A stretch of DNA of 64,000 bases from Zonotrichia leucophrys gambelii (lineage: Eukaryota; Chordata; Aves; Passeriformes; Passerellidae). Below the pieces are notes generated by a model that worked only from the letters and a program-made list of their open reading frames with translations, was not told the DNA's origin and searched no databases. The stretch spans positions 1,186,319-1,250,318 of the forward strand of contig NC_088194.1 in NCBI RefSeq assembly GCF_028769735.1, read 5' to 3'. Shown piece by piece: positions 48,901 through 62,400 of this stretch. A program made the translations under genes and the position numbers. The number at the start of each line of letters is the position of its first letter. Positions within the stretch are counted from its first letter, which is position 1.

Positions 48901-51900
48901 ACAGCTGAGCCCCACCCAACCATGCAGGTGCCCCAGCCCCACGGTACCTTATCAACCTCCTCTGCTGGGGCCTTGGGGAATTTCTCCACCAAGGACATCC
49001 TCAGGATTTTGGCCATGTAGCGCATCCCATAGCTGAGGAGAGGTAGGGAGAGGACCATCAGCATGTGGGTGCATCCTGATGACCCAGTCCTACTATCCAT
49101 CATCCAGGAAGCAGCAAACCACCAGCTGGGTGGTCTCCTCCTGCCTTTCCCTACTCTGAGGTGATGGAGAAGCCCACAGGTAGGATTGGCAGCTACAGCA
49201 CCCATCAGCTCCTTCCCCCCACCCTGCTGCCAATCCAGGCATCTCTGGAGGAGGCCTTCATCCTCTGAGATCACCACAAAGCTGGCATGCATCTCAATTT
49301 CAGCAGTAAACTGCCCAGAAACAGTGCACAAAAACAAAAAACAAGCCAGCCCATCAGGTGCTGCTGATATTTGGGGTTCCCCTTGCTCACAGTGCAGTAA
49401 CTCAGTCCTGCAGCAGAAAAGGGGCCAGGAAGCCCCCCCATAACCCAACCTCCTTTCTAAGGCCTTGCTGGAGACACCTGAGAGCCCAGAGCACTCCTGG
49501 GGTGGGCACAGAAACCATGGGGATACTCACGGGATCTTGTCCACAGAAGAGGTGATGGCAGAGACAAACTTGTCTGTTACTGCCAGGAGATTGCGGATGG
49601 AAATGTCCAACCTCCTTTGGACCTCGGGGTGGCTGAGAGCCTGCTCAGGGCTCACCTCATAGGGCAGCTTGCTGTGAAGGGAGCACAGGACCCCATCACC
49701 ATCTCAATGCCCACCACCCTGTGGCCCAGCCAAGCCTTCTTCCCCAGGCTCTGACCTTCTGTGCCCACTCTGCGACTCAGTCTGGTTGATCCAGGCCTTG
49801 TAGATGTCCACGGGGTCAGTGTTGATGCTGAGGGTCCTGTCCTGCAGCACCTCCTGCACGGGGCCAGCCAGGATGTGCCTCAGGGCGCTCTGCCCGGGCA
49901 TGTTGCGGTAGAAGCCGACCAGCAGCCGGATCACCGTGGCATTGCCCGTCAGGATGTCATGAACGTGGTCCACCTTGGACCTGGGGACAGATGGGATGAG
50001 GGGATGGAGCAGTGTTTGGGGGTTCTCCAAGCAGGAGGCAGCAGAGACAACAGCATCCAAGCTGATGCAGTTCAGCCTTTCCCTGGGCAGGACACACACC
50101 TGATCTCTTCCTGCCTTTTATTATTCCCACAGCAGGACACCCACCTGATCTCCTCCTGCCTTTCCTACAGCAGGACACACACCTGATCTCCTCCTGCCTT
50201 TCCCTGGGCAGGACACCCACCTGATCTCCTCCTGCCTTTCCCACAGCAGGACACCCACCTGATCTCCTCCTGCCTTTCCCACAGCAGGACACCCACCTGA
50301 TCTCCTCCTGCCTTTCCCACAGCAGGACACACACCTGATCTCCTCCTGCAGTGCCACTTTGAAGAGCTGCAGCAGCAGATAAGCCTCCCGTGGGCTGGAA
50401 GCGTAGTTGTAAAGAGTAAAGATCACCGACTCCATGAATTTGGTGGATTTGTTCTGGGGCATCTGGAAGATCAGCCTGGCCAAGTACACTGGCTGTGTCT
50501 GCAGGGAGGAGGGACACCAAGCTAGCCCAGGCAGGGTAGCCAAAGGCCAGGTCCCTGCACTGCCCCTCCAGTTGTGGGGGACACAGCAGAGCCCCCCAGT
50601 GTAGCCAGGATATTTTCTGAAAAATCCTTTCCTTAGGATTTTTTCTCCTGAGGAGCTGAGAGGCCTCAGGAACAAAATGTAAACAATGATTATCTGCTGC
50701 TGTGGGATGCAACAGGTGCATCTGTGTTTGGTCTCATGTGGTTGTTTCTAATTAATGCCAATCACAGTCCAGCTATCCAGACTGTCTCAGTCAGTCACAA
50801 ACATTTGTTATCATTCTTTTGCTATTCTTAGCCAGCCTTCTGATGAAAACTTTCTTCTATTCTTTTAGTATAGTTTTAATATAATATATATCATAAAATA
50901 ATAAATCAAGCCTTCTGAAACATGGAGTCAGATCCTCATCTCTTCCCTCACCCTAAGACCCCTGTGAACACCACCACACCCCAGCCCCACCTGCAGCAGG
51001 TAGAAGAGGTGCTGATAGGCCTCCAGCTTCTGCCTCTTCTCCTTGCTGAGTGTCTTGAGCCCCTTCTGCTTGTCCATGGACATCATCTCTGAGAGCTGCT
51101 CCTTGTTCTTCTTGGTCAGCTTCTTGCAGTGGGACACCACCTCCTGTGGGGGGAGAGAAGCACTGGGGTTTGCCTGAGGCTCTGGAATTCTGACCAGTTT
51201 CTGGGAGAGCCAGAGGCACCCTAGTGTGGAGGGAGAGAATGTAGGAGAATAGTGCAGAAGGCAATCTCAGCCCTGAGTGAGAACACAGGAAATTCCTCTG
51301 GCTGCCCTGGGTTGCTCAAACCCCCCCTGCCAGGGGGCTCAGAGACCCTGGCACAGAGCCCAAGACCCCTGGGCCTTTGATCTTGACCCATGGAAAAAAA
51401 TATCAACCTTATATGAAGAATTACAAGTCAAGAAAGTTTAAGTAGAATGATAGTTAGTTTATCACAGAGTGAAAAATAGATTCTTGGGGTTTTTAGAATG
51501 GGGGTTCAGGGGGCAAGATGGAGAAATCTCAGTGTGTCCAGCCTTTCTCCTTCTTCTTCTTAGCCTCCATCTTCTGCTGTGATGGTGGCACTTTTAGATT
51601 GGTTTAAGGTAGAAGCTCACTGTCTAACATAGGTTATATGTATTGGGAAGTAATTGTAAATATTGTTCATGTAGTTTTTAGGATAAAAAGATAACACCAG
51701 TGTGCCTCTGTCTGACCTGCTGAACAGACCTCAGTGGGTCAGAGAAAGAATTTTATAGATAAGAAATAATAAACAACCTTGAGAATGAGAACAAAAGAAT
51801 CCTGACTCCTTCTTTGACTACCAGACTGGGAAAAGAGACTTGTACACAGAGTCACTGTGGCCAGCAGAGATTCTGAGACCTGAGGAGTTGCAGCTGTACC

Positions 51901-54900
51901 AATCAGCAAAGATTAGGAACAGGCCACAGTAAGAAGAAGAGTGCTACAGAAGAGTGGGTTGGCTGGTAGAGAAGGGAGTTGGAGTTCCTTGGTTGTGATG
52001 TGAGGAAGAAGGAGTCAGTGCTGCAAGGAGCTGCCCATGAGAAATCACCATGGAACTTTTGGAATAAAATGACAACACCCTAGTGCTCCCCAGCCCCTCC
52101 AACTGCTTAAAAAGTGAAGCAGAGACAAGTCCAAGCTGCGATGCCATGGAGGGCAGGCTGGCTTGAGGCAGCCAAGTCGTCCCCCTCTCTCTGTACCTGC
52201 AGAGTGATCCTGTTCTTGACCAGCAGCCCAATCTTGATGTCCATGAGGTCCAGGTCGCTCTCCAGCTGCCGGCTGGCACGGATCCTCTTCACCACCTCCT
52301 CCTGCAGCCTCAGCACCTCTGACTCCTCCCAGAAGTCGTGCTGGCTCTGCTCCAGCAGGTGGATGAAGCGCCGGACGATGCTCAAGGGTGGGCTCTTGGT
52401 GTGGACTGCAGCAATGCCCAGTAAGGCCATGAATAATTTCCCCCGCTGCAAACCCTCAGACATCCCATCCTCCTCCCCAAAAAACATCTTCTTGCAGCAC
52501 CAGGACACGGGACAGCACACAGCCACACTGCAAAAACCTCCAGGAAGTTTTGGGGGCAGAGGGGCAGTGCCAGAGCTGATGATCAAGGACCACCAAGGCT
52601 CTGTCATGCTGTCCTTGCCAAGGGGCCACCAGCAGCCCTGCTCATAACTGCTCCCCCCTTTTGGAGGCAGAGTCCCCTTCCCAATTAGCCATCACACTCA
52701 GAGCAGCAATGAGCAGGCACACACTTACCCAGCAGCCTGTAATCCCCACGGGCCTTGTTGGCTCGCACAAAAGCCTGGATTTTAATTACAGCTTTAATCT
52801 GCCAAGACAAACAACGGGGTGGGAGGTGTTTTTCCATAGGGTCCCTAACACACATGGGGAGTGAAGGAGTGCTGGGCAAGCACATTGATGCCTGGTCCCA
52901 GTGCCAGGAATGTATTAAGGCCTGGGATGAGGGTCTCGACAAAACAGGGGAGATTTTGGGATTCTGCCCTTCTCAGTGGTCATTCCTCTCCACTCACTGT
53001 ACATCAGAAGCTGCAGCAACTCCAGGAGTGCAACTTCACTTCCTACAGCTGACACCCTCCCCTTTTCTCCCCCAAAAATTCCTTCCCCCTTTTAATGAAC
53101 ATCTTGAAGTCATTGTTGTTTTTTGATGGAACTGGAGTGGTTTTGCTCTCCTCACACTTCACAAAACCTGAGAGTTTGGCTTCCAGACCCACCAAGTACC
53201 TATTCCTTCCCATCTGTCCCTGTGCCAGGATGAATCAGTTCTTCCAGCTGCACTGTGAGCACCAGGGACAGGGATCCAACTGCTCCAGGTCATCCCCCTA
53301 CATCCACACCAACAGAGTTCCAGGAGCTGTTTGACTCCCATCCCATCCCATCCCATCCCATCCCATCCCATCCCATCCCATCCCATCCCATCCCATCCCA
53401 TCCCATCCCATCCCATCCCTTACATTCTGCCTGAAGTAGCGCAGCCTCTCCTGGTACTTCCTCCGTGCCTGCCACATCCTCACAGCTGCCTGGATCTGGG
53501 AGAGATGTTCAAACATTTGGATTCTGGATCATGAGAACTTCCAGGGGAGGTTTAGGTTGGATATTAAGGATAATTTCTTCACAGAAGGGGTGGTCAGGCA
53601 TTGGCACAGGCTGCCCAGCAATGTGGTGGGTTCACCATCCTGGGAGGGATTTAACACCCACAGGGATGTGGCACTTGGGGACACGGTTAGTGGTGGCCTT
53701 GGCAGTGCTGAGATGGACTCAGTGATCTTCAAGGGCTTTTCCAGCCTCAGTGAGCCCATGGTAACAATCCTATTGTATGATTTTTTCTCCCCTGTGCACT
53801 CACACACTGCCCTGGCCCAGCTACCACAATCCCCCCTGGCTCCTCTGCGCTGGGCAGGGGTAGATGCCACCCTCACAAGCTGAACGAGCAGGTGACAATG
53901 CCCAACATGGGAACAAAGGCTGAAGAAAGAATCCTCCAAACCTTGACTGCAGCCTCTGTGTTGGATTTCAGGTAGTGCAGCCTGTCCAGGTAAGCTCTGC
54001 GCTGCCTGTACCCCCTCCAGCAAGCCTGGGCACAAGAAAACACCTGAGTGAGGTCACTGTGACTCCAATGGTTTTTCAGGGAGCATATGAAGAAAGAGAA
54101 TAACACAGCATGGAGGAAGAGGAAAGCAGCACCCAAAGCAGCCACTGTGAGAGGAACAAGCCCCTCACTGCTCTCTGCAGCACCTCAGGGGTCCTGGCAG
54201 TAAAACCAAGAGCAGCAAGCACTGGCCCCTCTCTACACCAGGTAGAGACACCTGGGTGAAGTCACTGTGACTCCACTGGTTTTCCAGGGAGCACATGAAG
54301 AAAGAGAATAGCACAGCATGGGGAAAGGAAAGCAGCACCCAAAGCAGCCACTGTGAGAGGAACAAGCCCCTCACTGCTCCCTGCAGCACCTCAGCGGTCC
54401 TGGCAGTAAAACCAGAGAGCAGCAAGAGCTGGTCCCTCCCAGGGCTGCGAGGTGCTGCGAGCAGCTGCCCCTGGTTTGTGTGGCTGTGCTGAGAGCAGGG
54501 ACAGGCCCTGGCTGTGTCACCTGGATCCTGATGGCAGCTGGCCTCTGCTCCTGCAGGACGTGGCGCCGTGCCGCGAGCTGGCGCCGCACGAGGAACCCGC
54601 GCAGCCGCGCCTGCAGCTTCACCACCAGCGCCACCCTGGATGCCCACAGGCGCTCCCGCTCGTGGGCCAGCGTCACTCGGGTGATGACAGACTGCAAGGA
54701 CAGCAGGCAGCACCAGCTCAGTGCCAGCGCTGCCCACCTGTAGCCAGGATATTTTCTGAAAAATCCTTTCCTTAGGATTTTTCCTCCTGAGGGGCCTCAG
54801 GAACAAAATGTAAACAATGATTATCTGCTGCTGTAGAATGCAACAAGGGGATCTGGCATTGGTCTCATGTGGTTGTTTCTAATTAATGGCCAAGCACAGC

Positions 54901-56344
54901 CCAGCTGTCCAGACTGTCTCAGTCAGTCACAAGCCTTTGTTATCATTCTTCTTCTATTCTTAGCTAGCCTTCTGATGAAATCCTTTCTTCTATTCTTTTA
55001 GTATAGTTTTAGTATATTATATATCATAAAATAATAAATCAAGCCTTCTGAAACATGGAGTCAACATTCTCATCTCTTTCCTGATCCTAAGACCCCTGTG
55101 AACACCGTCACACTCCCTCATTCCATTTTTTTTTATCTCTTTTTTTTTTCCCAAAGTCCACCCATCTGGCAGCTCCTTTGTGCTCCTGGAGGCAATTCTG
55201 GCAGTGAGTGAGGAGGGAGCAGGAGCAAGGCTGGAGTTGCTGAGGGACCTGGGGAGGTGGCACCTTCAGCACAACCCTGGGGACGCTGTGTCACAGCTGG
55301 GTGTGCAAGGGGTTAATGCAAGCACAGTGATGCCCTTTGGGGGCATTAATGCAAGCACAGTGATGCCCTGTGCCATGCAGGGAGTGCTGGTGGTGCCTGG
55401 GTGCTGGACAGGATGTGCTGGGGCTGGTCCAGGTGAAACAAAACCTCCCTGTGCCTACAGAGTCACAGGACACAGGGGAATGGCTTCCCACTGCCAGCAG
55501 GCAGGGATGGATGGGATATTGGGAGGAAATACTTTCCATGAGGGTGCTGAGGCCTGTGAGCAGCTGTGGCATCACTGGAAGTGTCCAAGGCCAGGTTGGA
55601 TGGGGTTTGGAGCTCCATGGGATGGTGGAACATGTCATCTCTTCCCTCATCCTAAGACCCCTGCAAACACCATCACACCCACCCAGCCCATCCTGCCATA
55701 CCTGCATCTCCTCCCTGCTCAGGTGTGTGGTGTAGAAGCTGCCATGGCGTGGGCACTGCCAGCTGCCCTCCAAGGTCTGCAGGTTCACGTAGAACTCAGC
55801 CCCATCCAGCAGCCTGTGCCTGACCCAGCATGGCTTTGTGCTCCCTGCATGCCAGGATGGATGGGAGCTGCTGCAGGGTGCTGCTCCCTCAGAACACCCT
55901 GGCCAGGGGTAGGGGAGGTTTTGCAGCCCCCAGGGTTTTACCTGCTGGTCCCTTGGTGGCCATCAGAGCCTCCAGCTGCTCCTGGTAGGTGTCAGCACAG
56001 GCACTCACCACCCCATGCAGGGCCACGTCAGGGTTGCACAGCACCCTCAGAGTCTGTGATGCCTTCCCTTCCTTGATGGCCTGGTTGATGGCAGCTATGC
56101 CCAGAGCCACTGTGGGAGCAGAGGGGCTCACATCAGCCCCTTCTTGTCCCCCAGCCTCCAGCAGCACCCACATGGGGAGAGCACTCACTCCTCCTGGCTG
56201 CCACTGTGTCCTGGTTGGCCTGGCAGACCCCTTCCTGGATTTCTTCCCAGCAAAGAGCAGCTCCATTGTCCTGTGTGGCCTGGGAGATGGGGGAGATGGG
56301 CTCTAGTGAGCTGGGCACCTCCTGCTTTACTAGTAGTAGTAGTA

Positions 56345-56421
<77 letters not shown>

Positions 56422-59400
56422 TTTATGTAATATAACTATAATAATAACAACTAATATATAAATATAGTTATAAATATATATTTATAATTATATATATTAT
56501 ATATATCTCTATATAAATATATATAATTATATATATTTATATATAAATGTATAAATATAATATAAATATATAATGAAAATAAATTTACAATGATAATAAT
56601 AAAATGAAATATGATAAAATATAATGTAATAATGTAATTGTAACTAATAAATAAATATTGTAATAATTAAAATCTAGATATATTATAATCTATAAATATA
56701 ATAGTAAAATAACAACAATAATAATTAAAGTAATAATAATAAATTAATAAAATAAAAGGTATTTATAATAACTATAGGTATTATAGGTATTATAATAACT
56801 ATAAAGGTATTATAATAACTATAATAACTATAAAGGTATTATAATAACTATAATAATAACTAATATATAAATATAACAATATAAATATATAATAAAATAA
56901 TATTACAATGGTAATAATAAAATGAAATATTATAAAACATAATCTAATTATGTCATATAATAATGTAACTATTATAATAACAACTAATAAACAAATATAA
57001 TAATTAATATCTATATTATCATCTATAAATATAATAGTAATATAACAACAATAATAATAGTAGTAATAATAATAGTAATAGTAATAATAATAGCAATAGT
57101 AATAGCAGTAGTAGTAGTAGTAGTAGTAATAATAATAATAATAATAATAATAATAGCAACAACAACCCCCAGGGGGAGTTATTTCACAGTCTTGTGACCA
57201 AGGCAGGCTCCCAGGGGGGATGCCATGCTGCCATGGAGGGTCCCCACAGCTGATGACCCCAGCCCCACCTGGATTTTCTGCCTCCGTGCCCGGGCCAGGA
57301 CGCTGTGGTAGCGCGGGGCGGTGGGGAGGGCGACGTCGGGCAGGGCTGGCACCAACAGCAGCGCCGCCAGTGTCACCTCAGGGTCCTCCTGCAGCAGCGC
57401 CTCGTTCAGCAGCCGGAGCGCACGGACACCTGCGGGCAGGGAAGGGAGGACACACCTTTCAACCCTTCCAATCTCCGCCTTTCAACCTTTCCAATCTCCG
57501 CCTTTCAACCCTTCCAATCTCCAGGCACCAAGGGAATCACAGCCCAAGGCGGTGTGAGATTCTCCCGGTGCCTTACCAGGGCTGGAATCACAGTGCAACC
57601 TTCCTCCCAGGATATCTGCCACCCCCTGCGTGCCCAAACTCTGTGTGGGCAGCACTCACGGTCGTTTTCATCCTGCACTGCTGAGTTGGTGTTGTTGATG
57701 CTGTCCTGAATGTCGTTCCAGCTCAGGAACTCTGCTCCTGCTTTCCTCGACTGGACTTTCAGCTGCAGCAAGTCACCAAAGTACCTGCAGGAGAGAAACA
57801 AGGCAATGACCTGAAGCATTCCAAGCAGGGCTCAGTGCATTCCAAGGAGGGGTTGGTGCATTCTGAGCAGATCCTTCAGAGGGGAGAGGTAAGGCACAGG
57901 ACAGGGAGGCTGCTGGAACAAGCCCACAAAAAGCCCAGGCCCCCTGACCAGCACTTTCCACAAGATTTCTTCACCCCAACCCCAACTCACCGCTGTGCAT
58001 TTGCATCCTCAACTCCTGAGAGGCCCAGGGCAGGGCTGACCAGGCTGCTCCAGAGCCTGCTGGGGTTCCTGGCATCCAGGGCTTGGTTAACCAGCGCCAC
58101 AGCCGAGAGCATCTCCACAGCCACAAACAGCTCCTCCTGTGCCAGCTCGCCCTGTACAGAGCAGGCAGAGACACTGAACCCCCATAATCTCCTCCTCCTC
58201 CAGGCCCAGCTTCCCCAGGGGAGCAGCAGCAAAGGAAGCACCCCAGACCCAGCAAGGGACCACCCTACCCACTGTCCAGGGCACCCATGGCCCATCCCTG
58301 GGTGTCACAGATGTCTTTTATGAAAAATTCTTTCCTTAGGATTTTTCCTCCTGAGAAGCTGGGAGGCCTCAGGAACAAAATGTAAACAATGGTTATCTGC
58401 TGCTGTGGAATGCAACATTGAATCTGTGATTGGGCTCATGTGGTTGTTTTTAATTAATGGCCAATCACAGTCAGCTGGCTCGGACAGAGAGTCCAAGCCA
58501 CAAGCCTTTGTTATTAATTCTTTCTTTTTCTATTCTTAGCTAGCCTTCTGATGAAATCCTTTCTTCTGTTCTTTTAGTATAGTTTTAATGTAATATATAT
58601 CATGAAACAATAAATCAAGCCTTCTGAAACATGGAGTCAGATCCTCATCTCTTCCCTCATCCTCGGACCCCTGTGAACACAGTTACAGCTGAGGTGTCTC
58701 ACCCGTGGGTGCTGGCTCTGCAGCAGGGCCAGCTGCTGCTGGTACAGGGGGGCAGCAGGGCTGTGCACATCAGGCAGTTGGGCTGCAGGGTCCAGCAGAG
58801 CTTCCAAGGTTTTGGCTGGCATCCCTTGGCGGACAGCAGCGTTGATGCGGCCGACAGCCTGCAGCACTGAGGGACACACAGGGGGCTGGCACAGGGGGGC
58901 TGTGCCCTGCCTCAGGGCCAGGCTGCCAGCATGCCCAGCAGCTCCTGGGCAGCAGAAGCTGCAGTAAGAGTTCACCCAGGCACTCACTGGCTCGCTCCTT
59001 CTCATCCCTCCGGTTGGCTGTGAGGATCCCTGCCTGCACCTCCTCCTGCTCCAGCAGCTCCAGGTAGCCCAGCTCCTGCAGCAGGCAGAGAGGGCTGTCA
59101 GCTCTCACAGCTCACCATGCTTGTGCTGGCAGAGCAGCCGTGCCCAGACCCCTGGCAGAAGGCTGCCACCTCCCCAGCCCATGTGTCGCACACATCTTTT
59201 CATTAAAAATCCTTTCTTAGGATTTTTTCTTCCTGAGAAGCTGGAGAGGCCCCAGGGACAAAATGTAAACAATGGTTATCTGCTGCTGTGGAATGCAACA
59301 GGTGCATCTGGGATTGGTCTCATGTGGTTGTTTCTAATTAATGGCCAATCACAGCCCAGCTGACTCAGAGTCTGAGGCAGCTGCCTTTGTTACCATTCTT

Positions 59401-62400
59401 TTTTTTTCTATTCTCAGCTTAGCTAGCCCTCTGAGATGAAACTTTTCCTTCCATTCTTTTAGTGTAGTTTTAATGTAATATACATCATAAAATAATAAAT
59501 CAAGCCTCTGTAGCAGAGTCAAATCTACATCTCTTCCCTCATCCTAAGACCCCTGTGACCACCGTCACACCCAGGGCCCTCCCTCTTCCTGGGGAGCACA
59601 GGCTGCCCCCCAGCACCAGCACCCTGCACCCCAGGTCCTGCCAGCCCCTACCAGTGCTCCTGCCAGCCCCTACCAGTGCCTTCTCCTCCCTGTCCGTGCT
59701 GAGCTGCTCCAGGTAGAGCTCGAGGTTGTCACGCTTGATGCAACGCAGGGCCAGGCTGGGCTCCTGCAGTGCACAGTGCAGTGCCAGCACATCCTGTCTC
59801 TCCAGGGCATTGTCCACCTCCTCCAGGGCTCCACGCACTGCAAGAGGACAGTTCACTCCAGAGGTGAGCATGTAAATCATCCCACAGGGCTGCAAGGCAG
59901 CTATGGCTAAAGCCTGCATACCCATCACTTTAATTTCTCTTTGGAAATACACACCCAGCCCTTCTCCCCACTAGGTCTGAGGCTGACCTGAGCAGACTTC
60001 TTTCTGCTATGCCCACCACTCTCCCCATGCCCAGGGCTACCATGGTCCCACCATAAGCCCTGGAGAACCCCCAGAGGGAAGGCCCAGCTTTGCTCACCAT
60101 TCACTTTGTTGATGTTGCCTTGGATTTCAGCCTGGGTCAGACACCAGTCGTAGACGTCCTCTCCTTCAGGGATCACCTGTGGGCACTGGACAGGCACTCC
60201 CCAGCTTGAGCTTTCTGCCCAAGCACACCCCACCATGCACAGTGGGGTCCCCTGCAGATGCCTGGGCTCATTTCCCAACCCCTGGGTGAACTTGTCACAG
60301 ACATCTTTTATGGAAAACCCTTTCTTTAAGATTTTTCTCCTGAGAAGCTGAGAGGCCTCAAGAACAAAATGTAAACATTGATTATCTGCTGCTGTGGAAT
60401 GCAACAGGTGCATCTGGGATTGGTCTCATGTGGTTGTTTCTAATTAATGGCCAATCACAGACAGCCTTTGCTATCATTCTTTCTTTTTCTATTCTTAGCT
60501 AGCCTTCTGATGAAATCCTTTCTTCTATTCTTCTAGTATAGTTTAAATATAATATATATTATAAAATAACAAATCAAGCCTTCTGAAACATGGAGTCAGA
60601 TCCTCATCTCTTCCCTCATCCTCAGACCCCTGTGAACACCATCACAAGAACCAGCCCCCAAAGAGGAGTCATGTCCTGCTGAGATGATTCTGCTCAGCAC
60701 AAGGGCTCCCAGGCTGTGTTTCAGCCAAGGGACCCCTCCACGTCCCCATCAGCAAAGGGGCTGCTCCTCTCCCATCCAGCCCAGAGCCCCCTGTGCCCCC
60801 CTCACTCACCCTGTTCCTGGCACTGCTGCCCTTCTCCAGCTTGGCCTGGTGCAGCACCTCCTGGTAGGCACCTGCCAGCTCCTGGCGCAGTCCCACCAGC
60901 ATGGCGTGGGGGTTCTGCAGGGCCTCCATGGTCTGGGCCACCACCCCTCGCTCCACAGCCTCGTTGATGGCCAGCACAGCAGCATGGACTGCAGGTGGGG
61001 CAGGGGGGGACACAGAGGGTGAGATGGGACACAGAGGGGCAGGATGGACCATCTGCTTTATCCCTGCATGCACTGGGACAAGACATTCCACAGGCAATGG
61101 TGAGAACCCACCCTTTCTGGGACCCAGCTGGAGTGCCCAGCACCTGGGAAGTCTCACAGCAAGCCAGTGAATGCAGAACTGCCTAGCAATGGCTGTGCCA
61201 GCACCTGCAGCCTTGTGCCAGGCTCAAAGAGAACACCCAGGTGCCTCCCACTGCATCCCAGACCACCATCACCTCCCAGGGCCCCCCCTCCCAGTTTGCT
61301 GGCCCCAAATTTGGCATTCAGTTTGTCACCATCATATTTTCTGGAAAAATCCCCTTGCCCAGGATTCTTCTCCTGGGAAGCTGAGAAGCCTCCGAGAAAA
61401 AGGAAAACAACATTATCTCATTTGCTTCTCCTGTGTTTTGCTGCTTTGGAATGTGTTTGGAGATTTTTTTATCCAACAGGTTGTTGTTTCATTGGTTTCA
61501 TGTGAATTGTTTTGACTTAATGACCAATTAAGGTCAATCTGTGTCGGGACTATGGAAGGAGTCACGAGTTTTCATTATTATCTTTCTAGCCTTCTCTCTC
61601 TATCCTTTCTGTATTCTTTAGTATAGTATATATATATTTATATATATATATAAAATATTTTTATATATTTATATATATATTAAAAATATTTTCTGGCTTT
61701 TGAAAATACAATACAATATAGTATCACAAAATACCAAATTAGCTTTCTAAGAACACGGAGTCAGATTCGTCATTCTTTCCTTCGTCTGCGCACCCCAAAA
61801 ATAGAAGATTTGGTAGCTGAGCCAAAATCCTGCTACAGGGTGACACCCTGCTCCCCGCCAGGCACCCATCACCTGCTGCTTCATCCACAGAGAGCTCGTT
61901 GGCCAGAATGCCTCCAATCTTGCTGAAGGCAGGCAGCTGCAGCCCATACTTCTCCAGCTCCCGCTTCATGTTGTTGATCTCCTCCTCTGGAGCAGAGCAG
62001 AGGCAGCACTGCTCAGCACCAGCCCCACAGCCCAGTGCTGGAGCAGGGGCAGCCAGCAGAGCCCCCACTCCCCTGCCAGAACAAGAGGGGTGCAGAAAAC
62101 CCCCACACATCGGGGTGAGCATCCCTGAGGCAGCTTTGGCAAAATGCATCCAAGGCTTTCATTCCACGGGACCCCAGAGCATTGGTGGCAAACCCCCCTT
62201 GGCAAGTCCCAGCCCAGGTGTCCCTGCACATACCTGTGAAGTTCACTTTCCCATACAAGTCCTGGATCAGAGGAGCCAGCCCCAGCTTGAAGAGGTAGAA
62301 GCTGAAATACAAACCCACATGGTGACATCCCTCCTGACGCTTCTGTGTCACCTGAGGCTGACGGGTGACACCACCAAAGGGCTGATGAGCATGAACACAC

